A stretch of DNA of 64,000 nt from Paracoccaceae bacterium (GTDB lineage Bacteria; Pseudomonadota; Alphaproteobacteria; Rhodobacterales; Rhodobacteraceae), in contig JANSYP010000001.1 of NCBI GenBank assembly GCA_024742405.1, forward strand, positions 1,736,001 through 1,800,000, written 5' to 3'. The position numbers and the translations under genes were made by a program. Numbering within the stretch: position 1 is the stretch's first letter; every line of letters begins with the position of its first letter. Under the pieces are notes generated by a model that saw nothing but the letters and a program-made list of their open reading frames with translations, was not told the origin of the DNA and made no database searches. Of this stretch, positions 17,727 to 26,446 are shown piece by piece.

Positions 17727-17744
17727 GGGGGCGCTCCCGCCCCC
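17727..17744 (+). terminator. GC hairpin after the MAPEG gene
   Basis: GGGGGCG at 17727-17733 and CGCCCCC at 17738-17744 form a perfect 7-bp stem with the loop CTCC. It lies 9 bp after the MAPEG stop, between convergent genes. Only TTCC follows, so termination would be weak or Rho-assisted. Confidence 0.4.
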
Positions 17745-17849
17745 TTCCGGCCTGCGGCCTGCAAGCGTTGGGCCGGGCGCGGCTGTGCCGCGACCCCGCC
17801 CGGAGGCGGCTGCGGCGCTAAGGACAAGTGGACCGTGCGGCCCCTGCCC

Positions 17850-19214
17850 TCAGCCCGATGCCGGCGCGGCCTCCACGCTGCGTTCCAGTGCCGGGTAGTA
17901 GAGGCCCAGCGTGATCCCGCGCGTGGCATAGGAGATCAGCAGCGCCATCCAGAGCCCGTGGTTCTCGAAGCTCGGGATCAGCGCGGCGCAGGCTCCGAAA
18001 TAGACCAATGTGCTGACGATCATCATATTGCGCATGTCGCGGCTGCGCGTGGCGCCGATGAAGATCCCGTCGAGCATCCAGGCCGCCCAGCCCACCGGCG
18101 GCACCAGCACCATCCAGAGCAGGTAGGACCGGGCCTCGATGCGCACCTCGGGCGCCGTCGTCATCAGATCGATCACACTGGTGCCGGTCAGCGCGAAGAC
18201 CGCCGCCAGAACGAGGGTCGTCACCAACCCCCAGAAGCTGCAGAGCACCGCAGCACGCCGCAGCAACGCACGGACCCTCGCCCCCATCGCCTGACCCACG
18301 AGGGCTTCGGCGGAAAAGGCGAAGCCGTCCATCGCATAGGCGGTGATCTGGATGAACTGGATCAGGATCTGGTTGGCAGCCAGCGGGACATCGCCGAAGC
18401 CGGAGCCGAAGAACAGAAACGACACATAGATCGTCTGCAGCAGCACCGAGCGGATCAGGATGTCGCCATTGACCTGGGCCATGCGGATCAGCCGGACCCG
18501 GTCCCCGACCCGGGCCCAGTCGCGCCAGCGCGCATCGGCGAAAGCCGCGCGGCAGAACCACAGACCGAGGGCGAGCCCCGACCACTCGGCGATCAGCGTG
18601 GCGACGGCCACGCCCTGGACCCCCCAGCCAAGGCCGAGCACGAACCACAGGTCGAGCAGAATGTTGACGCCATTCATCCAGACCTGGATGACCAGAACCG
18701 CGCGGGTCCGCTCCTGCGCGATCAGCCAGCCGGTCACACCATAGAGCGCAATCGCCGCCGGGGCCGACCAGATCCGGATCGCCATGTAGTCTCGCGCGAG
18801 CGTCTCGACCTCGGCGCTGGCCGGCGAGATCGCGAAGGCACCGGCGAATATCGGTCCTTGCAATACGATCAGCAGCACGCCCGCGGCGGCGGCGATCAGA
18901 AGCGCGCGGGTCAGCAGGGCGACGACCTCGGCCTGTTCGCCGGCGCCGCGCGCCTGGGCGGTGAACCCCGTCGTGCCCATGCGCAGAAATGAAAACACCC
19001 AGTAGATCGCCGACAGGATCACGGCGCCGATCCCGACAGCCCCGATCGGCGCGGCCTGCCCCAGCTGGCCCACGACGCCGGTATCCACGGCACCCAGGAT
19101 CGGCACGGTGGCGTTCGCCAGCACCACCGGCCAGGCCAGCCGCAACACTCGGCCATGGGTCATCGCGCCGGCGGCCCCGGCCGTGTCCCCGGTCTGCTGC
19201 GCGGCGTCAGTCAT
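17850..19214 (-). CDS. MATE family efflux transporter
   Basis: This 454-residue protein has twelve hydrophobic segments in two similar halves, opening with RLAWPVVLANATVPILGAVDTGVVG, the DinF-type MATE signature in which the Asp of AVDT is the ion-binding residue. Two repeats of the G-x-x-T-x-x-V pattern and LIAEWSGLALG are consistent with the DinF branch. It would export cationic drugs or metabolites using H+ or Na+. The start overlaps the end of the upstream thioesterase gene by 8 bp, so three minus-strand genes form one unit. Confidence 0.9.
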   Translation of the reverse strand: MTDAAQQTGDTAGAAGAMTHGRVLRLAWPVVLANATVPILGAVDTGVVGQLGQAAPIGAVGIGAVILSAIYWVFSFLRMGTTGFTAQARGAGEQAEVVALLTRALLIAAAAGVLLIVLQGPIFAGAFAISPASAEVETLARDYMAIRIWSAPAAIALYGVTGWLIAQERTRAVLVIQVWMNGVNILLDLWFVLGLGWGVQGVAVATLIAEWSGLALGLWFCRAAFADARWRDWARVGDRVRLIRMAQVNGDILIRSVLLQTIYVSFLFFGSGFGDVPLAANQILIQFIQITAYAMDGFAFSAEALVGQAMGARVRALLRRAAVLCSFWGLVTTLVLAAVFALTGTSVIDLMTTAPEVRIEARSYLLWMVLVPPVGWAAWMLDGIFIGATRSRDMRNMMIVSTLVYFGACAALIPSFENHGLWMALLISYATRGITLGLYYPALERSVEAAPASG

Positions 19215-19716
19215 CCGCTTGCGGCATCACGAAATGACCCGTGGCCTGGGCAAAGAGCCGGGCGCGATTGTCCTGCCAGGCCTCGACATGGACGGACGCG
19301 TAGCGCCGCCCGGACCGATTCACCCGTGCCCGCGCATAGGCGTCCCGCGGCAGGCCGGAGCGCAGGAAATCCACCGTCATGTCGATGGTCTTGGGCATCC
19401 GCGGGGCGGCCCCGCCTTCGAGGTCGCCAACCGTGATGGCGCCGCTCTCGATGTCTTCCCAGAGCTCGGTCCAGGCCAGTTCGATGATCGCCGCGACCTC
19501 GAGGAACCCCGCAATCGCGCCGCCATGGAGCGCGGGCAGCATCGGATTGCCGATCAGCTTGCCGTCATAGCCGAGCACCGCGGTCAGCTCATCGCCATGA
19601 CGCTGGAACCGGATCCCGAGAAAGCCGATATAGGGCACGCGGTCGGTCAGTGCGGCGAGTGCGGCATCGCGCCGGCGCTTGACCACCGGCATCGGCTCGG
19701 GGCGCTTCGGGCTCAT
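19207..19716 (-). CDS. PaaI-type hotdog thioesterase
   Basis: This 169-residue single-hotdog protein has the PaaI/YbgC-like core LIGNPMLPALHGGAIAGFLEVAA, in which the H-G-G motif and the following helix build the active site, and a central V-D-F-L-R strand. It probably hydrolyses an acyl-CoA in the cytoplasm. It overlaps its upstream paralogue (19713-20138) by 4 bp and the MATE gene by 8 bp. The two thioesterases are only distantly similar. Substrate unknown. Confidence 0.82.
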   Translation of the reverse strand: MSPKRPEPMPVVKRRRDAALAALTDRVPYIGFLGIRFQRHGDELTAVLGYDGKLIGNPMLPALHGGAIAGFLEVAAIIELAWTELWEDIESGAITVGDLEGGAAPRMPKTIDMTVDFLRSGLPRDAYARARVNRSGRRYASVHVEAWQDNRARLFAQATGHFVMPQADD

Positions 19717-20138
19717 GCGCCGCCTCCATCCACGGTGAAGGCGCCCGCGGCATGGGCCACCGGCTTGTCGGGATCGCCGTCATACGCAACCGCCCGCACG
19801 AAAGCCACCGACCGGGTGATGTGATGGCAATCCGCCCGCGCCACCAGCCGGGCACGTGCCGCGGCGGGGCGCATATAATCGATCCGCAGATCCAGCGTCG
19901 CGCTTGACGCCCCTGCCGCCGGATGGCTGAGGGCTGCGGCGCCGCAGGCGGTGTCGATGAGCGCGGAGACCGCCCCCCCATGGATCACGCCGCTCTCGGG
20001 ATCGCCCACCAGCGCGTCGGCCCAGGGCAGCGTCAGCACCGCCCAGCCCGGACCCAGGTCGTCCAGCTTCAGCCCGAGCGCCCGTGAATACGGCAGCTCG
20101 GTGATGAAAGCGCGCACCAGATCCGTCCTGTCTGCCAT
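19713..20138 (-). CDS. PaaI-type hotdog thioesterase
   Basis: This 141-residue hotdog protein carries GVIHGGAVSALIDTACGAAA, the classic PaaI active-site helix with H-G-G and an acidic residue, and LDLRIDYMRPA, the matching central strand. It would act as a medium- or aryl-acyl-CoA thioesterase. The start ATG at 20138 is chosen over an extension to 20234 whose residues are not family-like. It is the first gene of a three-gene minus-strand unit with a second thioesterase and a MATE exporter. Confidence 0.85.
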   Translation of the reverse strand: MADRTDLVRAFITELPYSRALGLKLDDLGPGWAVLTLPWADALVGDPESGVIHGGAVSALIDTACGAAALSHPAAGASSATLDLRIDYMRPAAARARLVARADCHHITRSVAFVRAVAYDGDPDKPVAHAAGAFTVDGGGA

Positions 20139-20285
20139 GGGTTCCGTTCCGCTGACCGGCTTGCGCCGCTGCGCTGTCTTATCGGACCGCAGCGGGGCGC
20201 CGTCCAGCGCACATCCGGTCGCGCCAGTGGGCAATTGCGTCGCGCGGCCTGCCTGCCTAACCTTATGCTACTGGGAGGTACCGCA

Positions 20286-20663
20286 ATGTCCGAGTCGTCG
20301 CTGAGCTTCAAGGAAATGTGCGCGAAGTTCGACGTCACGCCGCGCACCCTGCGCTACTACGAGTACATCGAACTGCTGCAGCCCGAAAAAGAGGGCCGCG
20401 CGCGGTTCTATGGACCGCGCGAGATCGCGCGCATGACACTGATCCTGCGCGGGCGGCGGTTCGGGTTTTCCCTGGAGGAGATCCGGCAATGGCTGCTGAT
20501 CTACGAGGAAAAGGGCACCTCAGCCCAGATGGAGGCATGGGTGGAGCTTGCCACACGCCAGCTCGACAGTCTGGCGGAGCAGCGTGCCCAGCTCGACGAG
20601 ACCATCGCCGAATTGCGCAAGCTGCGCGACGACACCACGGATACCCTGCGCAAGAGCGCGTAA
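20286..20663 (+). CDS. MerR family transcriptional regulator
   Basis: This 125-residue regulator has an N-terminal winged helix (FKEMCAKFDVTPRTLRYYEYIELLQPEKEG, residues 7-36), the RFY wing, and a C-terminal coiled coil from about residue 85. No cysteine metal-binding loop is present at the C terminus. It belongs to the group of MerR proteins that sit beside acyl-CoA degradation genes in proteobacteria. GGGAGG at 20273-20278 supports the start. It is a paralogue of the next gene and lies upstream of a beta-oxidation block, so regulation of that block is the natural inference. Confidence 0.88.
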   Translation: MSESSLSFKEMCAKFDVTPRTLRYYEYIELLQPEKEGRARFYGPREIARMTLILRGRRFGFSLEEIRQWLLIYEEKGTSAQMEAWVELATRQLDSLAEQRAQLDETIAELRKLRDDTTDTLRKSA

Positions 20664-20952
20664 GGCGCGGCACACCGTGACCTGCCCGACCAAAGGCACC
20701 CCGCCGCATCGGGCCGGCCCCCAAGGCCGGTGCCCGATCCAAGGCATGGCCCCCCGACCCCGCGCACCGGAAAACACAGCCTGGGGCGTGATACCGCCCG
20801 CAAATGCTCTGTCTCGCGTCAAAAGGGATCTGCCGTCACGTCGCGCCCCGGGTCTGACGTGGCGTTCCGATTTCGCGGTCTTCTGCGGTCGCCTAAACCT
20901 GTTCCAGCCCCACCGCCCGCGTCACCCGCGGGCCACGGAATGGAGACGACCC
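20664..20952. other. Intergenic region between the two merR genes
   Basis: The 289 bp contain no gene I can support; the plus-strand frames through it lack start sites and protein-like composition. GGAG at 20942-20945 is the Shine-Dalgarno of the second regulator. No clear operator is seen. Confidence 0.4.
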
Positions 20953-21345
20953 TTGAGCGACGAGCTGATCCCGGTCCGCAAGATGTGCGCGGCCTTCGAC
21001 GTGACCCCGCGCGCGCTGCGGTTCTACGAGGACGAAGGACTGCTGTCGCCGATGCGCAAGGGCACCGCGCGCTGGTACTCCGCCGCCGACCGGGCGCGGC
21101 TCGATCTGGTGCTGCGCGGCAGGAAGTACGGACTGTCGATACAGGAAATCCGCGCGCTGATGCGGCACTACGATCCCGAAACCGGCGGTTTCACTCAACT
21201 GGACGCCGTGAGGGCAAAGGCAAAACAGCAGCTTGATCTACTGACCCGGAGCGAACGCGACATGACCGCGGCGATCGACGATCTCGGCTGTGATCTCGAC
21301 ACCGCCACCCGCTGGCTCAACCGCAAGGCCGCGCAGGCACACTGA
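20953..21345 (+). CDS. MerR family transcriptional regulator, TTG start
   Basis: This 130-residue paralogue of the upstream regulator has [29 protein letters not shown] lining up with FKEMCAKFDVTPRTLRYYEYIELLQPEKEG, and a C-terminal coiled coil. Alignment with the paralogue puts the start at TTG 20953 ([10 protein letters not shown] against MSESSLSFKE), seven bases after GGAG. The longer frame from 20548 has no homology. It lies 77 bp before the acyl-CoA dehydrogenase gene and probably regulates beta-oxidation genes, its own included. Confidence 0.85.
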   Translation: MSDELIPVRKMCAAFDVTPRALRFYEDEGLLSPMRKGTARWYSAADRARLDLVLRGRKYGLSIQEIRALMRHYDPETGGFTQLDAVRAKAKQQLDLLTRSERDMTAAIDDLGCDLDTATRWLNRKAAQAH

Positions 21346-21422
21346 CCCAGAGAAGGCCCGGCGCCGCCGCGCCGCGCAACGATTTCCGGACCCAACTCCG
21401 CGAACCAACAGGACCGCACCCC

Positions 21423-23201
21423 ATGCCCAGTTACACCGCCCCGACCAAGGATCTGCAATTCGTGCTGCACGATGTGCTCGGCATCGCGCAGGCCGACATT
21501 CCCGGCTATGACGAGCTCGACCGCGACACCACGGCGGCGATCCTCGAAGAGGCCGGGAAGATCTCGGAGCAGGTGTTGGCGCCCCTGAATCCGGTCGGCG
21601 ACGAACAGGGCTGCACGCTGGAAAACGGCGTCGTGCGCACGCCTGAGGGCTTCAAGGACGCCTATGACCAGATGCGCGCCGGCGGCTGGATGGGGCTCGA
21701 CGCTGATCCGGAATTCGGCGGCCAGGGCATGCCCTATGTCATGAACTGCGCCACGGGCGAGATGTTCGTGTCTGCCAACATGGCCTTCAACATGTATCAC
21801 GGCCTGACCCACGGCGCCTATGCCACGATCCACACCCATGGCTCCGAGGACCTGAAGGCCACGTACCTCCCGAACATGGTCGAGGGCCGCTGGTCCGGGA
21901 CGATGAACCTGACCGAACCGCAATGCGGCACCGACCTGGGCCTGATCCGGACCAAGGCCGAACCCCAGGACGATGGCAGCTACCGCATCACCGGCTCCAA
22001 GATCTGGATCTCCGCCGGCGAGCACGATCTGAGCGAGAACATCATCCACCTGGTGCTGGCCAAGATCCCCGGCGGACCCGAAGGCGTGAAGGGCATCAGC
22101 CTCTTCATCGTGCCCAAATTCATGGTCAAGGACGATGGCAGCCTCGGGGACCGCAACGCGGTGTCCTGCGGCGGGCTGGAAAAGAAGATGGGCATCCACG
22201 GCAACGCTACCTGCGTGATGAACTATGACGGTGCGACCGGGTTCCTCGTGGGCGAGGCACACAAGGGAATGCGCGCGATGTTCACCATGATGAACGAGGC
22301 GCGGCTCGGCGTCGGGCTCCAGGGCTACGCCCAGGGCGCGGTAGCCTATGAAAACGCGCTCGGCTTTGCCCGCGAGCGGCTCCAGGGGCGTGACGTGACC
22401 GGGGCCAAGAACCCCGATGGGCCTGCCGATCCGATCATCGTGCATCCCGATGTCCGCCGGAACCTGATGATGCAGAAGAGCTTCGTCGAGGGGGCCCGCG
22501 CTTTCTGTCTCTGGGGGGCGACGCTGATCGACACCGCGCACCGCAAGCAGGACGCAGAAGCCGAAGGTCTGATCTCGCTCCTGACCCCGGTCATCAAGGG
22601 GTTTCTGACCGACAAGGGATTCGAGACCACGGTGCTCGCCCAGCAGACGCTCGGCGGCTCCGGCTTCACCCGCGAGTGGGGGCTGGAGCAGTTCGTCCGC
22701 GATGCCCGCATCACGATGATCTACGAGGGCACCAACGGGGTGCAATCGCTCGATCTGGTGGGCCGCAAGCTGCCCGCTGACGGCGGCAAGGCGATCATGG
22801 CCTTCTTCGAACTGGTCAAGACCTTTTGCAAAGACAACGCAGACGACCCGGTGCTGGGCGACGACTTCATCGCGCCACTCAAGGCCGCATCGAAGGACCT
22901 GCAGGCGGCGGGGATGTATTTCATGGCCGAGGGCATGAAAAGCCCCAACAATGCGCTCTCGGGCTCTTACGATTTCCTGCATCTTTTCGGCCATGTCTGC
23001 CTCGGCCTGATGTGGGCGCGGATCGCCAAGGCGGCGCAGGCGCGGCTCGATGCGGGCGACGGCGACACCGACTTCCTGAACGCCAAGATCGCGACAGGGC
23101 GCTTCTACATGGCGCGTCAACTTCCGGCGACCGCGCTCCATCTCACGCGCATCCAGTCCGGCGGCGATACGGTGATGGCGCTCGACGCGACAAGCTTTTG
23201 A
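21423..23201 (+). CDS. Acyl-CoA dehydrogenase, about 590-residue class (DmdC-like)
   Basis: This 592-residue flavoenzyme belongs to the long acyl-CoA dehydrogenase class. The first 460 residues hold the FAD/acyl-CoA fold ([19 protein letters not shown] as the flavin signature, then ITGSKIWIS). The catalytic Glu lies in [14 protein letters not shown], and an additional helical C-terminal domain starts near residue 470. The opening [13 protein letters not shown] is shared with roseobacter DmdC, which oxidises 3-methylmercaptopropionyl-CoA from DMSP. The paralogues in this class are close, so a general acyl-CoA dehydrogenase is equally possible. The linked thiolase and FadJ-type gene favour general beta-oxidation. 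Confidence 0.88.
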   Translation: MPSYTAPTKDLQFVLHDVLGIAQADIPGYDELDRDTTAAILEEAGKISEQVLAPLNPVGDEQGCTLENGVVRTPEGFKDAYDQMRAGGWMGLDADPEFGGQGMPYVMNCATGEMFVSANMAFNMYHGLTHGAYATIHTHGSEDLKATYLPNMVEGRWSGTMNLTEPQCGTDLGLIRTKAEPQDDGSYRITGSKIWISAGEHDLSENIIHLVLAKIPGGPEGVKGISLFIVPKFMVKDDGSLGDRNAVSCGGLEKKMGIHGNATCVMNYDGATGFLVGEAHKGMRAMFTMMNEARLGVGLQGYAQGAVAYENALGFARERLQGRDVTGAKNPDGPADPIIVHPDVRRNLMMQKSFVEGARAFCLWGATLIDTAHRKQDAEAEGLISLLTPVIKGFLTDKGFETTVLAQQTLGGSGFTREWGLEQFVRDARITMIYEGTNGVQSLDLVGRKLPADGGKAIMAFFELVKTFCKDNADDPVLGDDFIAPLKAASKDLQAAGMYFMAEGMKSPNNALSGSYDFLHLFGHVCLGLMWARIAKAAQARLDAGDGDTDFLNAKIATGRFYMARQLPATALHLTRIQSGGDTVMALDATSF

Positions 23202-23512
23202 ACCACCGCCTCGGCAGGGCGCGGCGCAGCATCACCGGACCTTGCGGACTGCGCCCCCGTCGAACGGCTTCCGCCGCGACCACCTGCGTACGGTGCGGGC
23301 CTCTTGCAGTGCCGGATCGATTACGGTTTACGTAGCGTAACTTTTCGGCGCGCCCCGGCGACATGACGGCGGGACGCGTCCTGCACAGCCTGCCGCTCCC
23401 CCCGATCGGTCCTAGCGCGACGCGACGTTTCGCGTATCCGGGCCTTTCGGATCGGACCTGCGAGGCCTTACATGATGACCAACTGATCCATGGATCCGGA
23501 AGAGCACATCAC
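23202..23512. other. 311-bp intergenic region before the GST gene
   Basis: No gene is seen. The stretch is mostly GC-rich spacer but contains one AT-rich island, 23316-23346, with the TTACG/CGTAA dyad described separately. An upstream in-frame ATG at 23363 exists but lacks a ribosome binding site. Confidence 0.45.
23321..23340 (+). promoter_or_regulatory. TTACG-N10-CGTAA dyad (candidate MerR/LiuR-type operator)
   Basis: TTACG at 23321-23325 is mirrored by CGTAA at 23336-23340 with a second TTTACG inside. It resembles the published LiuR consensus, TTTACG facing CGTAAA, used by MerR regulators of branched-chain and fatty acid degradation. TTGCAG at 23304-23309 could be the -35 box with the dyad in a long spacer. 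The element heads the GST-thiolase-FadJ block. This assignment is inference. Confidence 0.4.
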
Positions 23513-24190
23513 ATGAGCCTGAAACTCCACTGCTTCGGCGAGAGCGGCAACGCCTACAAGGCAGCCCTCGCGCTGGAGCTGTCCGGCCTCCCCTGGGAGC
23601 CGGTCTTCGTCGACTTCTTCAACGGCGCATTGCGGGCCTCGGACTACCGCGAAACATTGAACGAAATGGGCGAGGTGCCGGTGCTGGTCGACGGCGACGC
23701 CCGCCTGACGCAGTCCGGCGCCATCCAGCAGTATATCGTGGACAAGACCGGCCGGCTGGGCGGTGCGCCCGCGGACCGTTGGGAGGTGCTGCGCTGGCAG
23801 TTCTGGGACAATCACAAGCTCAGCTCCCAAGCCGGTGCCGTGCGGTTCATGCTCAATTTCCTGCCGCCCGAGAAACGCGAGCGCCAGGCCCAGGTCGTGG
23901 CCTTTCTGCAGGGCCGGCTGGAGACCGCCTATTCGGTGCTCGACAAAAGGCTGGCGAGCCGTGAATGGCTGGTCGGCGACAGCCTCACGGTGGCTGACAT
24001 CAGCTGCTGCGGCTATCTGTTCTACGACGAACCCTTCGGGTTCACTCGCGGGGACTGGGTCCATATCGACGACTGGCTCGACCGGATCGCGGCCACGCCG
24101 GGCTGGAAGCACCCCTATGATCTGATGCCGCCCGCGCGGCCGGAGAACCGTCGGGCGGAGCACCGTCTGACAGAGAACCAAAAGAGGTAG
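23513..24190 (+). CDS. Glutathione S-transferase family protein
   Basis: This 225-residue protein has a thioredoxin-like N-terminal domain (residues 1-80; GESGNAYKAALALELSG, then MGEVPVLVDGDARLTQSGAIQQYI, where the V-P and Q-S residues bind glutathione). An all-helical C-terminal domain with LTVADISCCGYLF follows. It is in the cytoplasm and likely conjugates or isomerises a thioester or electrophile. The ATG at 23513 gives a normal N terminus. It is followed after 2 bp by the thiolase gene, so it is part of the beta-oxidation operon, where GSTs are often found in roseobacters. Confidence 0.87.
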   Translation: MSLKLHCFGESGNAYKAALALELSGLPWEPVFVDFFNGALRASDYRETLNEMGEVPVLVDGDARLTQSGAIQQYIVDKTGRLGGAPADRWEVLRWQFWDNHKLSSQAGAVRFMLNFLPPEKRERQAQVVAFLQGRLETAYSVLDKRLASREWLVGDSLTVADISCCGYLFYDEPFGFTRGDWVHIDDWLDRIAATPGWKHPYDLMPPARPENRRAEHRLTENQKR

Positions 24191-24192
24191 TG

Positions 24193-25404
24193 ATGGAAGA
24201 CGCGTTCATCTACGACGCCCTGCGCACCCCGCGGGGCAAGGGTCGCAAGGATGGCAGCCTGCACGAGGTGACCTCGCTGGCTCTGTCGGCCCAGACCCTC
24301 AATGCTCTGAAACAGCGCAACAATCTCGACACGACCGCGATCGAGGACGTGATCTGGGGCAATGTCACGCAAGTGGGCGAACAGGGCGGTTGCCTGGCGC
24401 GGACCGCCGTTCTGGCCTCGGACTTCGATGAAAGCGTGCCGGGGCTCTCGATCAACCGATTCTGCGCGTCGGGCATGGAGGCGGTAAACCTCGCCGCGAA
24501 CCAGGTCCGGGGCGGCGCCGGGCGGGCCTATGTCGCCGGCGGGGTCGAGATGATGGGCCGCGTCGCCATGGGTTCGGACGGTGCCGCCGTCGCCGTGGAT
24601 CCGACCGTCGCAATGGAGAAATACTTCGTCCCACAGGGGATCTCGGCCGATATCATCGCCACCGAATACGGGTTCACACGCGACGACACCGACGCGCTGG
24701 CGGTGGAGTCCCAACGCCGCGCCAAGGCGGCTTGGGACGGTGGGCGCTTTGCCAAGTCGGTCATCGAGGTCACCGACCGCAATGGTCTGCCGATCCTCGA
24801 CCATGACGAATACATGCGGCCCGAAACCGACATGCAGAGCCTCGGCGCGCTCAAGCCCGCCTTCCGCGAGATGGGCGAGGTCATGCCCGGCTTCGACGCC
24901 GTGGCGATCATGAAGTACCCGCATCTGGAACGCATCCACCATGTGCACCATGCCGGCAACTCCTCGGGCATCGTCGATGGCGCGGCAGCGCTCCTGATCG
25001 GCAACAAGGCCTTTGGCGAGGAATACGGGCTGACGCCCCGCGCCCGGATCAAACACACCGCCAAGATCGGCACCGACCCCACGATCATGCTGACCGGCCC
25101 GGTGCCCGTGACCGAAAAGGTGCTGGCCGAGACCGGTATGGAGATCGGCGATATCGACCTGATCGAGGTCAACGAGGCCTTCGCGGCGGTCGTGCTGCGT
25201 TTTCTACAGGCGTTCGATGCGGACCCGGACAAGGTCAATGTCAATGGCGGCGCGATCGCCATGGGGCATCCGCTGGGCGCCACCGGCGCGATCATCATCG
25301 GAACGCTGCTGGACGAGATGGAGCGCCAGGACAAGGAAACCGGGCTCGCCACGCTCTGCATCGCGTCCGGCATGGGGGCGGCAACGGTCATCGAAAGGGT
25401 CTGA
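24193..25404 (+). CDS. fadA: Acetyl-CoA acyltransferase (thiolase)
   Basis: This 403-residue enzyme cleaves 3-ketoacyl-CoA. The nucleophile Cys91 is in NRFCASGMEAV; the late His is in MAMGHPLGATGA-type sequence (GGAIAMGHPLGATGA); the second Cys is in LCIASGMGAATV. Length and motifs are those of FadA-type thiolases. The start is ATG at 24193, just after the GST stop; an in-frame GTG at 24190 overlaps that stop and is less likely. The stop overlaps the next start (TGATG). With the acyl-CoA dehydrogenase and the FadJ-type gene it completes a beta-oxidation set. Confidence 0.93.
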   Translation: MEDAFIYDALRTPRGKGRKDGSLHEVTSLALSAQTLNALKQRNNLDTTAIEDVIWGNVTQVGEQGGCLARTAVLASDFDESVPGLSINRFCASGMEAVNLAANQVRGGAGRAYVAGGVEMMGRVAMGSDGAAVAVDPTVAMEKYFVPQGISADIIATEYGFTRDDTDALAVESQRRAKAAWDGGRFAKSVIEVTDRNGLPILDHDEYMRPETDMQSLGALKPAFREMGEVMPGFDAVAIMKYPHLERIHHVHHAGNSSGIVDGAAALLIGNKAFGEEYGLTPRARIKHTAKIGTDPTIMLTGPVPVTEKVLAETGMEIGDIDLIEVNEAFAAVVLRFLQAFDADPDKVNVNGGAIAMGHPLGATGAIIIGTLLDEMERQDKETGLATLCIASGMGAATVIERV

Positions 25405-25853
25405 TGTTCGATCTTCAAGCATGGCTCGACCACGCCGTGGACAGCCTCATCGCTGGCGACGAAGAGGCGTTCGTGGACATGCTCTCTTTGCCGTTCAGCG
25501 TGATCACCGGCTCCGGAACAATGATCGCCCTGGCCGAAGAGGATCTGCGCGAGGCCTTCCGCAGCTATGTGAGCAGCATTCACGAACAGGGCGTGACCGA
25601 CCTCGTCCGGGTCGCCAAGCAGACCACGATGATCGAACCGGTGCTGGCTGTCGGCGTCTACGAGACCCACATCCTGCGCCGGGGCCACCGGATCATCGAG
25701 CCTTACAGCTCATCGGTGAATCTGCGCCGCGAGGGCGAGGTCTGGCGCGCGACCTCGATGATGAACGCGGTGTCCCATAATGACTGGATGACCCGCATTC
25801 CGGGAAACACCCCTGACGTCGACGCCGGTCTCAAGGACGGCACAGGAGGCTGA
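25404..25853 (+). CDS. Uncharacterised NTF2/SnoaL-like protein
   Basis: This 149-residue protein has the length and alpha+beta pattern of the SnoaL/NTF2-like fold: an N-terminal helix pair (WLDHAVDSLIAGDEEAFVDML), then long strands ending in EVWRATSMMNAVSH. I do not recognise a specific family. Its start overlaps the thiolase stop (TGATG) and its stop is 1 bp before the cupin gene, so it is firmly inside the fatty acid operon and translationally coupled to it. Confidence 0.7.
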   Translation: MFDLQAWLDHAVDSLIAGDEEAFVDMLSLPFSVITGSGTMIALAEEDLREAFRSYVSSIHEQGVTDLVRVAKQTTMIEPVLAVGVYETHILRRGHRIIEPYSSSVNLRREGEVWRATSMMNAVSHNDWMTRIPGNTPDVDAGLKDGTGG

Positions 25854-25854
25854 C

Positions 25855-26331
25855 ATGACCAAACTCGATCTCGCCTCGGTCCCGGTCAAGACCGGCTCGA
25901 TCTATCCCGCGCCCTACGGCGACCAGATGACGGGTCGCTCCTCGCTCCGGCTGGGCGAGGCCGGCGGGCTGACCCAGTTCGGCGCCAATCTCGTCACGCT
26001 GGAGCCCGGCGCGCGGTCGAGCCTGCGCCACTGGCACGCGTATGAAGACGAGTTTGTCATGGTGACCGAGGGCGATCTGGTGCTGGTCACCGACGCGGGC
26101 GACATGCCCATGGGTCCGGGCGACTGCGCGGCCTTTCCCGCCGGCGTCGCGGACGGGCACTGCCTGGTCAACCGCTCCGACAGCGTGGGACGGTTTCTGG
26201 TCGTAGGCAGCAAAACTCCGCACGAGGTCGCGACCTATTCGGATGTCGATCTCATGGTCACCATGGAACAGGGCGCGGCCACGTTCACCCGCCGCGACGG
26301 CACGCCCTACCGCGACGGAGACGACGGCTGA
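25855..26331 (+). CDS. Cupin domain protein
   Basis: This 158-residue single-domain cupin has motif 1 in LRHWHAYEDEFVMVTEGDLVLV, with His, His and Glu ligands, and motif 2 in GDCAAFPAGVADGHCLVN with the last His. It therefore probably binds a metal in the barrel. Such cupins can be dioxygenases, isomerases or ligand sensors; nothing here decides between them. It is placed 1 bp after the NTF2-like gene and 115 bp before the FadJ-type gene. Confidence 0.82.
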   Translation: MTKLDLASVPVKTGSIYPAPYGDQMTGRSSLRLGEAGGLTQFGANLVTLEPGARSSLRHWHAYEDEFVMVTEGDLVLVTDAGDMPMGPGDCAAFPAGVADGHCLVNRSDSVGRFLVVGSKTPHEVATYSDVDLMVTMEQGAATFTRRDGTPYRDGDDG

Positions 26332-26446
26332 GCCCCCGCCACCGACAGAGGCGCCGCCCCTCCGCGGATGCGTTGCCGACATGTTGCCGACGTTGTGCAG
26401 ACACCCCATTCGGCCCCGCAGATGGGCCAGCAGAAGGACCACAGAG

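Noticed and set aside
22826-22836. TTTTGCAAAG match to the TTTGCAAA motif
   Set aside because: It lies within the acyl-CoA dehydrogenase coding sequence as ordinary Phe-Cys-Lys codons and lacks the ATGC extension seen in the other two copies.
21195-23141. 648-residue minus-strand frame opposite the acyl-CoA dehydrogenase gene
   Set aside because: Shadow of a strongly supported gene; no domain motif, no ribosome binding site.
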